Assembly (NCBI GenBank): GCA_018398575.1
Contig: JAGTXZ010000003.1
Coordinates: 372,001 to 436,000 of the forward strand
Length of the DNA stretch: 64,000 nucleotides
Reading direction: 5' to 3'
Source of the DNA: Ampelomyces quisqualis
Lineage: Eukaryota > Ascomycota > Dothideomycetes > Pleosporales > Phaeosphaeriaceae
Each line of letters opens with the position of its first letter. The stretch's first letter is position 1. Under the pieces are notes generated by a model, which was not told where the DNA came from, searched no databases, and saw nothing but the letters and a program-made list of their open reading frames with translations. Positions 42,107 through 52,993 of the stretch are shown here, piece by piece. Both the position numbers and the translations under genes were made by a program.

Positions 42107-43868
42107 TCAAATAACTTCAACCTTCAATCTCACCCTCGGCACCTCCTCACTTCCCTCGGGCATCCCATATGTGAAATTCCAAAACTCAAACTCATTCACT
42201 GGCTTCCATTTGCCTCCTCTCAGACCTCCAAATTCAACTGTGTAGTTCAGATTCACAGAGCCTGAGACATTGACTTGCACACCTTCCACGTCTGCCCAGG
42301 ATGCTACGTCTCTCTTGCCGTCCCAGCCGTTTGTGCCAACAAGGAATGAAAAGCTACTGTTTGTTTTGTTGGATTGGGGGTAGCTCAATTCGAGGTAGTT
42401 CGCACCGACGTCGACGTCTAGCGCGAGGCTTTGCGCGTACAGGCTTAGCCAGCCTACGCTTCCGTCTTTACGTAGCCATTGCACGACGGCTGGCGTAAAA
42501 GCCGCTTGGTTCTTCGCTGGGCCACCGACGACGTTTTCAACGAAAGATTCCGCGCCGATGGTGAGGTTGGTCGAGAGCCATGCTGTGATGTTTCGCGGGT
42601 ACGTATCGAACGGAGGTGAGAACGCAGATTTCTTTACGATATGGGTGCCTAGGAAGGTGTTGAGACACGAGACTGTTTCAGCGGGTACGAGGGTGTTGTG
42701 GTATGGCGCCAGGATGGCGACTAGGGGCGAGATGGCAAAGTCGTTCTTGTGACTCATGAGGTATGGCTGTGGTAATCGTCAGCAATGTGTCTCATACAAA
42801 TGCAATCTCTCATGCATGCTTACCCTCTCATAGACAGGTGCTTTCTCCTTTCCTACAATTGTCCACATCTGCAGTGCCAAAATACTGAGGTAGCGATTCA
42901 TATCAAAGCCATAGCTTCTGTCCCATGGTCCAGCAACATTCTTTAGATTTGCGTTATATAACTCGCCTAGAGAAGTCCAGGTGTGTCGGATCATATCTGG
43001 TCCATGTTGACCCATCAGGCTATCCCCCGGCATGTACTTTGCCCAGAGCGTCATCGCAAAGAGCGACACCCCAGCGTAGGTACCAGAGTTGAACTCTGAT
43101 AGTGTGTTATCGCGTGCGAAGAGGTCGATGATTTCCTTTGCGTATACTTCGCCGGCGGTCGTCATATTTAAGTCGTGTACGCGACGTCCGACCCAGCCCG
43201 AGACGAACGCACGCATGATGGATGGGTTGCTGTACGCCGGGTAGAGATTGTCGTCGTTTAAGCCGCCTACACGGTAGCTATCTCCAACGGTGGTGTGGTA
43301 CAAGCTTTGGACCATGTATGTCTGCACATCCTGAGGAAGCAGATGCGCAAACTCTTCAAGCATAACAACGAACGTGGTGCCCACGAAACCGCGCCAATTT
43401 GGATCCCATGTGCCGTAGATGCTCGGCGGATACTGCTTGGTGCCTACGGTGGGTTCTTCGGGATACAATTGGTAATCGCCATACCTTTTTGGGTCAACAG
43501 GACTTTTACAATACCTTGTGAGGCCGCTCGATGTTCACTTACCACTGCAAACTCTCATTCTTGAATTGTGCTCCAACAACATTCTTCACAATCTTGACCG
43601 CCTGCTCTACATCGTCATCCTCATTGCGCGCTAACAGGCCCGCCGCATACCAAACACTCGGTCTTGTCTCATGCGTCAAAGCTGCCGCGTCCAGGCTGAA
43701 CAAATACCCTCTTTCGCGGTCGTAGTACATGTCCATCCACCTCATCGACTCCTCCAACAGATTCGCCGAAAACAATTGCGTCTCATTGCGTTTGTTGACG
43801 GTATTGCGCGCGAATACGCTGTGCGCCGCGAAGCTCAGCGCGAAGCAGGATTTCCAAACCGCAGTCAT
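42107..43868 (-). CDS. Secreted glycoprotein of unknown family
   Basis: Three exons: 43868-43543, 43484-42824 and 42766-42107, with introns of 57-58 bases, giving 548 aa. A signal peptide is clear (MTAVWKSCFALSFAAHSVFA, residues 1-20). The mature part has many sequons (NET, NMT, NIT, NLT, NSS, NVS, NYT, NFT). The first part is helical with repeated aromatic pairs (RPSVWYAAGLLARNEDDDVE, SIYGTWDPNWRGFVGTTFVV, AVSLFAMTLWAKYMPG-like segments), which recalls a six-hairpin alpha/alpha toroid. The last 200 residues look beta-rich. I recognise it as a conserved fungal extracellular protein but cannot give a reaction. A six-hairpin-type enzyme is the best guess, held loosely. There is no GPI signal or membrane anchor. 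Confidence 0.75.
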
Positions 43869-46121
43869 GATGAAATTGGAGGGCGATGCAAGTGCAACTG
43901 CGCACAGGTTGCGGTGTCATCATGTACCTCAACGACGTGCCGAACCAAGAGCCCGAGGGGTCATGGCGGTCAACATCGTAGCGACGGCGCGGCTTGGTTT
44001 TGGCGATGCGCGGGGGAAATTTGTTGCTTCGAGGTTGATCTCCGCCTTTTCAAGGTTGTTTGTTGTGGGGTTCGGAGCAACGCAGTGCGAAAGGGTCAAG
44101 CTAAAGATCGGAGCTTGTGTCGGTTGCGGTTGTTTGCCCAGTGTTTTGCCGTATGGGAGGAAGGAGCGAATGTGGTGATGGCCGCGGCTTCCCATCATGA
44201 ATATGAAGGTCGACATGTTTGAGCACCATCAAGTTACGGAGTATCCGTAGACGGTTGGCAGATTGCGATGATTGATTGATGATGCTCAGGGTTGTTGATG
44301 GGTCCCCTGCGTTCCTACGGTACTCTTGACACTCTGAGTATCTCTAGATCATCAGCCTGATCGCAGCTGGCCTCACACGAAAGCGATGCGACATGAGCTG
44401 TCAAACATAGAAACACCGCCAAATGCTATGTACTGTGTACAAGTCCTAGCGAGATGAAGCAGCCCACGGCCCATGAGCTCCTCGTGTGGCGGCAAACGGC
44501 CAGGCTCTACACGGCCCGAATGCGCCAGGCTGCTGCGTTGTCACCTACCATCTGCAAAGCTGCCCATCATGCGTTGCCGTCACTGTCGTCGTGTCGCATT
44601 CTCATCGTGTATGCATGAGCTGCTCAACTCGGACTTTGAGCCTTAGGCGTCGATACGATGCATCTGCGGCTGCGTGCGCGGGCCGTAGCGTTCCTGCACC
44701 TGTGGTTTGTGATGATGCGCATGTGCCGCAGAAGTCTGGAAGCCACCGAAGCGTCCGCTCGCGAGTCGCGAGGCTGTGGCTCAACTATCATGGTTGGATT
44801 CTAAATTGGGGGGCACGTTGCATTCGAATCAACGGACCGATTGCGCAAGATCGTTGGACATTGATATATGGTAGTGTCGGTGTCGATCAAACGGATAGTA
44901 TCCGTGTTAAAGCTTGATTGCAGTTCATCCTCAGCATTGCGGTGATTGTGGGGCTATTCTGTGTTTGCACATGAATTGGCGTTACTCCATAGACACGCCC
45001 AAGTACTGCTTCGTCGGCGAAATTGAGTGTGTGGGTCGCGTCGCGAAAAGGCATTGTTGGCTGTCACGTGACACGTACGGAGTATAACCTTGACGTTGTA
45101 ACTACCGTAGTCTATGCGCATTACGTCTGCGAACGGATAGCTTGATCAGGGCCGAATATGTCTGCACATAACTTGGCAAAGGTGGCCGAGCGTGGGGGCA
45201 GTCGTTGCATCATGTAGCTGATGTGGCCCGAATCAACGGGCGCAGATACGAGTGCATGCAAGGTTGGGGTGATCGAAGCGAGTTGCGTTGGCTCATTGAC
45301 ACCAAGGGACATGACCCGCGGTCCCGCGCCCGAGAGGCATCCGATAGTCTGGTACCGATCCCGCGCATCATCTGTGCAAAATCAATCTAAATGGGTTGTG
45401 GGTGGAATGAAGTGTTGTCATTCATTCGCTGTCACGGGACATTTTAGAACGCTGGCCATAGATTGGCCTCCACCCAGTCCTTCAACACGCCCCCGTGATA
45501 AAAAACAGTCGTGAAAAGGGGTAAAGACGCAGAAGAAGAACACATCTGATAGGTCGTGCTGTTGAGCATATCAGGGAGCGATTGAGTGGACTCCCATACA
45601 CGGCTCTAGATCCTACGGGGACCATATAGAACAACCTCGAGAGTCCATCATAAGCCTCTCGTTGTGCGTGTATGCAATACATCATCCGAATGGCTCACCG
45701 AGAAGAAGCACTACAACTAAGTCGTCGAACTCTGCACAGCCAAGATTCGGGAGATGAGATGCTTTCACCCCAGCATCAAGAACAACGCTGGTACAAGTTC
45801 CTTATCAAAGACAAGACAGAATGCAAACTGTGGCTTATGACGCGAGAAAAACATCCTTTGGATAGAATCCTCAATCCAGACTTTGAAGTTATTAAACTTC
45901 TCCTAGGGCCTAGTCGAGCAAGCCGTCGACACATAAACGAAAGCCACGTGATCCATTGAGGGTGGTACGGCCCATTAAAGTGATAGGCCAGCTAAACTCC
46001 AGACTCTAGGTCCGGAACCAGATGAAGGGTATCTCCGGATAGTGGGACGACGCGGAAACGGAGAGTAATACCATCTGTTAGGGACGGCATAGGATACATG
46101 AATTCAGATAGCACCATTCCA
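43869..46121. other. Intergenic, no supportable gene
   Basis: Promoter side of the secreted glycoprotein gene, then about 2 kb without a convincing frame. An ATG frame at 45672-45959 (95 codons, charged, no motif) is the best of several weak candidates. Nonamer copies lie at 44235-44243 and 45076-45084. Confidence 0.45.
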
Positions 46122-47155
46122 CTAGTATCGTTTTGATGATCCCGATTGTGGGTTACGCGAAGATTGCGGCTGTTGCGATAAAGGATATTCTGTACAGCAC
46201 TGTGTTAGTAGGAATGCGGTGAGCGATGGTGGATTTAGCATCAACTTACGGCGACCATCAGACGCAATGTAGTAACCTGGCGCAGGTGTCGCACTACTGG
46301 GGCTTAGCGATAGACCAAATATTGTTCGTCGAAATATCCAAAATACCTTGGGGTGGCATACGGGCCGGTTGTAGAAGTTGTCGAGCGCCCATAGGGATCC
46401 GAGGCTACACTGGCGGGGTATGAAGAGTACGATGACTGGGAATAAGCCTCTCTACCAGCGGGCTGCTGGTAGGCCGAGTATGGGTCCGCGGGCTGGGTCC
46501 TTGGTGCCGCAGCGGCGGGTGCACTCTGGTATGCTGAATGCGAAGACGATCCATATGCAGCTGTTGGAGTGGTGGTGTAATGGGAATCACTGCTAGCATA
46601 ACTCGGAGACGAGTAAGTCGTTCTAGACGACGCTGCCTGGCGGGGCGGCTGCTCATAGGGTTCTGTTGGGTGATCGAATGGTTTAGAAGGACCCCAATGC
46701 TGTCGGGCAGCATGCGTTCGGGAATCTTGGTAAGCTACTAAAGAAGCGTCAGGCCCTCTGGATACCTTGGTATCTCGAACATAGGGACTCTGGCTACCTC
46801 CACGGCCTGCCTCGCCTGGTTGCCGTTCTTGCTGCCAGCGTTGTGAGTCCATCTTCAAATCCTGAATCATTTGCTAGAACATGTATGTCAGCCTTGTGGT
46901 TGGCGTTGTCGCCTCATGCATGGACCTACGGATGTCAGGGTCCGATATGCTGTAATCCAGTAGCCAGGTTGGCCCTGTGTGCTTGTCAGTATGCAAAAGC
47001 GGGTGAGCATGGGAGGTTATCCGGACCTGGTATTCTCCGGTGCCAGTGCCAGGCCTTACGAGCGCATCAGGCCCAAGATAGCGCTGAATGTCGGCCGTAA
47101 TGACCTCTCGTGCGATGCCATCACCGGGCACAAACCACTGGTTTGCGCGCGACAT
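46122..47155 (-). CDS. RfeG-like protein (putative transcription factor)
   Basis: Five exons: 47155-47027, 46974-46930, 46873-46347, 46296-46250 and 46189-46122. The product is 271 aa. All phases close; intron 1 has the less usual donor GTCCGG. The N-terminal 75 residues are the conserved part: MSRANQWFVPGDGIAREVIT, DIQRYLGPDALVRPG, then GYWITAYRTLTSQMIQDLKM. This matches proteins annotated as RfeG in Aspergillus and relatives. The rest is Ser/Tyr/Pro/Gln-rich and probably disordered (AYQQPAGREAYSQSSYSSYP), ending with a short basic tail (GSSKRY). A nuclear role is inferred from the name of relatives only. Confidence 0.75.
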
Positions 47156-48622
47156 GTCGACCAAGGAGTGTGCAGGAAGGGAGAGAAAAGAAAGATGACA
47201 CTGATGTCAGTGCCTGGGACGGGCCAAGTTATGGAAGCTAAACGGGACAACGAGGGGCTCTAGGCTCCGAGATGGCACTCCAGGTGGAACCGTCAGCACG
47301 GGTGGAAGTGGAAAGGGTAAAATCCTGTGGTGTCTGATGGCTTCAGATGTCCAAAGTGGTTTCCAGAACGAAGCGCGAGGAAGCAGCAGCAGGCAAAGGC
47401 GGGGATCCTAACCAATATACACGGCACCTGAGGTGGGCCTTTGGCGAGCTTGATTGGGATACCGAGGGCAAGGGTGGCAGCTTAGGAGTGTCGCAGCCTG
47501 TCCTGGCAGGGGCGAGAGAGCGCAACAAGCTCAGCCGCCCGCTTGACAAGTATCTTTACGATTACGTTTGGATGTCGCGATACGTGCTGGAGAGCCTCCA
47601 CGAGGAGGGATCACGGTTGGCTGATGGACAGGCTCGGCAGTGCTGTGGACGGCGAAGTGCTCTTGCGCACAGCAACGTGAGACTGGCAGTGTGTTGGAGA
47701 GTTGGCGAAGTCCAGTGTTGTTGTGGAAAGTCGAAGAGCGAAGGCGAGCGGTCGCATACAAAGGAACACGACGGCGTCTAAAGCTCTGAGCGGGCTGCTC
47801 GACTGTGGAGACGCCCGCCAGCTCGAGCAGCCCATCGAAAGGTGTGCGCCCGACGGGCAGGTGGCGCCGTTGATGCCCAACCCTAATGCCCAGCCAGACC
47901 ACCGCGGCTCCGACACGGTGTAGTCTAGGTATAGACTATGGCTCGCGACGGTACTCAAACTGTGTCGAGCCATGGACCAGCCACATGGCAGAGACCAGTT
48001 GCTCTACATAGATACGGCATGCAAAGAAGGAGAATACGGAGTACTCCGTACGGCCTACCCAGCGACGGCAGGAGCGATGGGCGCGCCTTCCACCGAGGCA
48101 TGCCGGCTAGTGGGGGTTTTTCTTGGCGATGGCTGTCTCGGAAAAACCTACCTACGCACCAACGTTGAGGCCTGACGACCCAGCATCTCGACTCCCTCCA
48201 GCAGCGCTTCACGGCCCTTACGTCGACGCATTCACACCATAATGACGTTGTGCTACTGCGGCCCTGGTGCCTGTCAAGGCGCGAGTGGTCGGGACTCCGA
48301 CGTTGACGACACGCCCATACTCACTGTCGCATTGCCTGCCATCACAGACACGGAAGAGCACGCTTACTTGGGCATAGTCACATGGTCTTGATCTTCGAGC
48401 ATGGAAATCCTCGTCAGGCACCGAGCACGTGTTTTCCCGATACAATACAAGGCCGGCAATCACCCGTTGATCCTCAGAAGTACATGACGCGCAGCATCTG
48501 CGGTGCCCAAGTCTAGCACAGCTACTCGTATAGGTCGCACTACCACGCACGAACAAACGTGCCCAGATTTGCACCACAGATTACGCACCTATGTACATGG
48601 CAGCGCGAAGTACCGATTTGTC
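47156..48622. other. Intergenic, no supportable gene
   Basis: Promoter side of the RfeG-like gene. Several GC-rich frames overlap on both strands (for example 47347-47781 plus, 144 codons, and 47531-47902 minus) without motifs. A perfect 16-base palindrome built from two nonamer copies lies at 48035-48050. Confidence 0.45.
48035..48050. repeat. Perfect palindrome TACGGAGTACTCCGTA
   Basis: Two overlapping inverted copies of the window's recurring nonamer TACGGAGTA form a 16-base perfect palindrome. It lies between the RfeG-like gene and the GST-like gene. It may be a binding site for a dimeric factor or a mobile-element trace. Confidence 0.8.
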
Positions 48623-49953
48623 TCATATTTCCCTGATCTTGAACCCCGTGCGCGGCGCATGTATACGAATCTCAACAGCTTCTCTGCTCTCTACTGCTAT
48701 CGTCACTTCGTCTGCACTTAGTGCCACCAATCGCCCTCGGTCGCGATGCTCAGTCACCCAATCAGCTGGATAAATCTCTACATCTGTGCCTTCTTTCAAC
48801 CCGGCAGGGTCCGCCCCATCGAACACACTCCGTGACAGCCCAAGCTCGGACGTACGGATGCGTTTGGCCGCATCTTGGCCGTTCAACATTGCCGGCTGAG
48901 ACGCTTTTGACTTTGCTTCGTCAACAGCTGCGCGATATCTTTCGAACCAGGCAAAGACCCTGGGAAAGATGTTTTCGGAGATGACGTCCTGTGGGAGTTG
49001 CATGCCATGCACAAAGTCGAGCATGAAAATTGCTGCGCATTGTTAGTTCTGCTACATGATATATGCAGCACACAGCGAGGAAAACTGTGTAGCACACTGC
49101 GCATCATGTTCGCTCTGCACACGGACTCAGCGGACACCTGGTCGGCTGCCAGGTGAACATCGAGATGGCACATGAAGCTCTGGCTTGTTGCATAGTACCA
49201 AGAGCAGCACAGCATATCTGCAGTGCAAGGACCGAAGTCACCAATGGTACAATGGCACGCAGCTGACATGCTGTCGTACCCACCCACATCGCTCACTGCG
49301 ACAGGAAACGTGAACAGAGCAACATGAAAAATGTCACTCACCTTCAATGTCGGCCAACTTTGGCCCGTCACTACCCAAAACCCAGTGTCTTCCGTCCTCA
49401 AAGACTGTGCTTTCATAGAAGTCGAACAAATTTCGGATGTAATTCAAACACTCCCCTCTCCCCTCGTTCAACTCGTCTTGGTCCCACGTGCGGCCCAACA
49501 TGCCCTGTCTATCTTTCCTAAACGTCGGATCCTGCGCTACATCAACTGGCACCAGCCCCGCCGCCATGGTGAACACGGGCCCTTGGATAATATACTTCTC
49601 GAGCAATTTCTCGACAAACTTATCCTGTCCGTTCGACGCGCCGAGGCGTGGTGAAGAAACATTAGGTAAGGACTCGAGAACACGCAGGATCAGGCGCGTA
49701 TCGAGGTATATGTCTCGGCCGACAGCGAGGATAGGGATGCGGCGATAGTGCACAGGGAGCAGGGCGAGGTCGGGCCGGGGCATGGTGAAGGGTTGTTCCT
49801 ACCATGCGTGTTAGAAGCAAAGGCGCACGGGGAAAAGCCAAGGCGTACGCAAAGCGCATAGTCGATGCCTCGGAGCGCGAGGTACGCGGATATGCGCTTG
49901 CCATAGGGTGACAAGGCGTAGTTGTACAGTACGATATCGCTCGCAGTAGACAT
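48623..49953 (-). CDS. Glutathione S-transferase-like protein
   Basis: Three exons: 49953-49849, 49798-49342 and 49032-48623. Intron 1 is 50 bases and intron 2 is 309 bases, much longer than the rest of the window. The product is 323 aa. The N-terminal thioredoxin-like domain reads MSTASDIVLYNYALSPYGKR, then LRGIDYALCEQPFTMPRPDL, IPILAVGRDIYLDTRLI and LESLP, the usual GST pattern with a cis-Pro in RIPIL. The helical C-terminal domain has KLADIEAIFMLDFVHGM. A C-terminal extension of about 60 beta-rich residues (GTDVEIYPADWVTEH ... GFKIREI) goes beyond the GST fold. It likely binds glutathione; whether it is catalytic is open, as the Ser/Tyr/Cys at SPYG varies between classes. Confidence 0.9.
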
Positions 49954-50854
49954 TGTGTTTTCCAGCTTTTACCCCAATGGGCTTGCTTCCCACGGCAACT
50001 CGCGAGGCACAGGTGAGATGGTGTGTGTATCTGGGTCCCATGGCCCATTCGTCATAGACATGCGCACATTCCCTTTGTTGCCCCCATAGCCGCGGCCGCC
50101 TTCACCCAGCCCTGCCCAGCTCGGTACGCGCATCTTGCGCAATCGTCGGAGTCGTCTCCGCTCCCAACGACGCTGGCCGATGCCAACTTTTTGCCGCCCA
50201 ACGTCCGCGGCGGCCCTTGTCGGCCCGGCAACTTGGCGTCCTTCCACAGATATCAGCGGACATGTGCTGCGATCGACAGGCGGCATTTGACGGGCAGTTT
50301 TGAACGTTTGAACCCTGAGTATGTAAAGGTGTCTGGTCGCTCATGTTGAGAAAAGTCTCAACGTGTCTGGGCCTCACAGGAGAGCGAGGTCGGTGAAAAC
50401 TTTGCGCGCCTCATGGCGGACCGAGGTTTCACGATAGCTAGGAGCTAGGAGCAGAGATGGAAATGTTGGTGAGATGAAGCTTGTGAATTTGATTTCGAGG
50501 CCATCATGGGCGGCCGAAAGAGCCATCTGAGCTAATGCACTGGTTTCGTCAACAGTAAAGGACGTTGGAGAATCGTGCAAGCAATGGTATCGTTGGGCAT
50601 TATTGAGTGTATCAAGTTGGAAAAACGGGGAATAATAAAGGGGGTATCTGGGGGTATCATCGTGCATGCCATCCCGATCAAACGCCGTCGCACAGAACAG
50701 AAGCAAGAGAGCAAGAAAGCAGGCAAACGTGTACAGCTTCGCATTCAAGAAACAAAGGTAGGAAAGGTCATCGCTGATCATCTTTTTGTCCGTCACATTA
50801 TCGTCTGACGCGTCCATCTCTGTCGTATCAATCGTCCATTCATCTCGCCGTCGC
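49954..50854. other. Intergenic between two minus-strand genes
   Basis: Upstream of the GST-like gene and 3' flank of the coiled-coil gene. A minus-strand frame of 147 codons with an ATG and one hydrophobic segment (50374-50817) starts 38 bases after the upstream stop. It most likely lies in that gene's 3' UTR. Confidence 0.45.
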
Positions 50855-52636
50855 CTAGTAGTGAGGGGTATGTGAAGTTCCCGCCAAGCCTTCGAGCATG
50901 ATGATGGCTTTGCTCATCGACTGCGAAAACCAGCCAGATCCGCTCATAGCGATGGGGAACGTATTGAGGAAATAGCGGCCGTTGCCGTATGCGCCACCAG
51001 GATGGTTTGCGCGCTCGTAGTAGCGACGGTTGGCCGTGCGCCAATCGTGGAGTTCGGAGAGCTCGGTGTAGTAATAGAGCCAGATTCCGAGAATGATAGC
51101 AACCATAGGTAGGAACCCTTGAAGGAAGCCAACTTGAAGGAAGCCAATCTTGTTGGACTTGACGACCTGAATGACAGGAGCAGGAGTGGTCTCGGCGGGC
51201 TTATTCAGAACCTCAGTCGTCTGCACGCCGGCACTGGAAGTCGACGTCTTGGTGGTATCGTGCACGATAGGAGCTTCTTCGTGGGTAGCCATGACTGGAG
51301 CGATGGCATTTTGTGAAGCTGGCGCGCTGGGATATACAGCAATGGACGCGGTCTCGACGACGCCGGATGTCAGCAACGGAGCGTCTGTCTGGGTAGCAAA
51401 CGTGCAAGTAGCGACGGTGAGGGGCGCAATGGGGCTGATAGCGAAGCTTCCAGCGGGTAGCATGGCGATGCGCAGCTTGTGGGCATCGGTCTGAACAGAG
51501 GCGCTCGACACGGTGATGCTGCGCTGGGCGGGCGCAGTGCTGCCGACGTCGCTGATGCTGAGACGAAGCTTCTGCGGAGCGGCGTCGACAGACGCGACAC
51601 TGGCGACTTCTTGGATGTGTTGCACAAGTGCCAGAGGAGCGATGTCTGCAGGCGAGACGCTGGCGGACGCATGGACGTGTAGGGTGAGTTTCGGAGCTTC
51701 AGTCGGCGCGAAGCTGAAGGACGCGGTGATGTCGGACAGGGTACGGTGAACGGCGGGCGCGGAGGGCTCTTTCGGCTCGGTGGACGTGGCCGTGATGGGA
51801 GACTGGTGTAGCGGCTCGGGCTCGTACGGGTACTCGTCTTCGTCGTAGTCGTCGGCCAGCTCGGCCTGGAGCGTCTCTCCGTGGACGCTGAGCAGGGGCG
51901 GCGCGTCGTCGTCTAGGGACGTCGCGGCGGCGACGTTGGCGTCGTCGGCGGCCTCGGCGTCTCTCATGTTGCGGACAAGCGCCTTCTGGATCTGGGCTTC
52001 GAGATGCGCGATGCGCTCGTCCTTGATGAGCAGAGTGCGCTCGTGCCCCTGCAGCATGTCGATCAAGCGCTCCTGGTCGGCCATGTAGCTGCTCTGCTGC
52101 GCCTGCAGCGCCTCCAGGTCTTCGCGCAGACCCTCGAGCTCGTCGAGCTTTGCGCGGTCCTGTTCCCACTCGGCGCGCATCTCCTGCAGGCTGAGCTCGA
52201 CGCCAAGTTTCTGGGCATCGAGCTCATCTTTCTCTTCGTCCTTGGCAGAGAGAGCTGCCTGCGCGTTGGACAGGTCGTAGTAGACGCGCTGGAGAGTCGC
52301 ATCGTGGTCGACGGCGCGCTCGCGGTGGTGCTGAATCTCGCCGTGCAGCTTTTCGTTGGCGACGCGGTGCTGTTCAAGCTGCTGCCTGTAGTCGTCGAGG
52401 GTGCGCTCGTGCACTTCATTGGTGGCTTTGCGGTCGCTCTCGGCCGTGGCGACGCTGTGGTTGAGCTCTTTGATCTGCGCCTCGCGCGCCGTGACGGTTT
52501 GGCGGCATTCGCTGAGTTCGCTCTGGTACTGCTCGATCTCGGCCGTGTCGTCTTCCTGCTTGCTCTTCAAGCCCACGATCTGGTTGTTGAGCTCAGCAAT
52601 GTGCTGTTTCAGCTCCTCGATCTGCTTCGCTGCCAT
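50855..52636 (-). CDS. Coiled-coil, tail-anchored protein with three LC8-type motifs
   Basis: Single exon, ATG at 52636, 593 aa. Residues 1 to about 225 form long coiled coils (heptads of Leu/Ile with Glu/Lys/Gln: IEELKQHIAELNNQIVGLKS and so on). An acidic segment follows (DDYDEDEYPYEPEP), then a Thr/Ser/Ala/Pro-rich disordered region up to about 505. One transmembrane helix lies at about 508-526 (FLPMVAIILGIWLYYYTEL), with an 65-residue tail. In the disordered part three TQT-type motifs stand in line: SVQTD (about 381-383), ATQTD (415-417) and GVQTT (471-473). These resemble binding sites for dynein light chain LC8, which often come in arrays near coiled coils. No named family. A membrane tether for a coiled-coil dimer is the structural inference. 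Confidence 0.8.
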   Translation of the reverse strand: MAAKQIEELKQHIAELNNQIVGLKSKQEDDTAEIEQYQSELSECRQTVTAREAQIKELNHSVATAESDRKATNEVHERTLDDYRQQLEQHRVANEKLHGEIQHHRERAVDHDATLQRVYYDLSNAQAALSAKDEEKDELDAQKLGVELSLQEMRAEWEQDRAKLDELEGLREDLEALQAQQSSYMADQERLIDMLQGHERTLLIKDERIAHLEAQIQKALVRNMRDAEAADDANVAAATSLDDDAPPLLSVHGETLQAELADDYDEDEYPYEPEPLHQSPITATSTEPKEPSAPAVHRTLSDITASFSFAPTEAPKLTLHVHASASVSPADIAPLALVQHIQEVASVASVDAAPQKLRLSISDVGSTAPAQRSITVSSASVQTDAHKLRIAMLPAGSFAISPIAPLTVATCTFATQTDAPLLTSGVVETASIAVYPSAPASQNAIAPVMATHEEAPIVHDTTKTSTSSAGVQTTEVLNKPAETTPAPVIQVVKSNKIGFLQVGFLQGFLPMVAIILGIWLYYYTELSELHDWRTANRRYYERANHPGGAYGNGRYFLNTFPIAMSGSGWFSQSMSKAIIMLEGLAGTSHTPHY

Positions 52637-52993
52637 GGCCGTCGATGCTGGAGGCGGAGAGAGAGGTCCATGGAGCGCAAAGCCGTTTCACGTCGTCTCT
52701 TGCGACCGCTTCCTCTTTGACAGCGGTGTCGCGTTCGGCGCTAACAAGCCGCTTCTGGCCTAGCGCCTGCGCTAGTGAGCTCGGGAGCTCCACCGCCAAC
52801 GCACTGCAGCTACTCCTCTACGCTTGGAGTGACAGCATCAGATGATGTGATTTGCTGTCGAATGCCGACGTCATGTGTGCATCCAAGTCTTCATGTCCAA
52901 GTCCCAGCAGCCCGCAATCGAATTCATGTTACAGTCGGATTTCACAAGCTACTACCTACTCAAGCAAGGATCCTCCAGGCCACACTCTAGAGT
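52637..52993. other. Intergenic gap
   Basis: Promoter of the coiled-coil gene and 3' flank of the permease gene. Nothing further seen. Confidence 0.5.

Noticed and set aside
50374..50817. Minus-strand frame of 147 codons with one hydrophobic segment
   Set aside because: Starts 38 bases after the stop of the coiled-coil gene on the same strand, so it most likely lies in its 3' UTR.
52004..52720. Plus-strand open frame of 238 codons
   Set aside because: Antisense of the coiled-coil gene; Leu/Val-rich composition arises from the complement of Glu/Gln/Lys codons.
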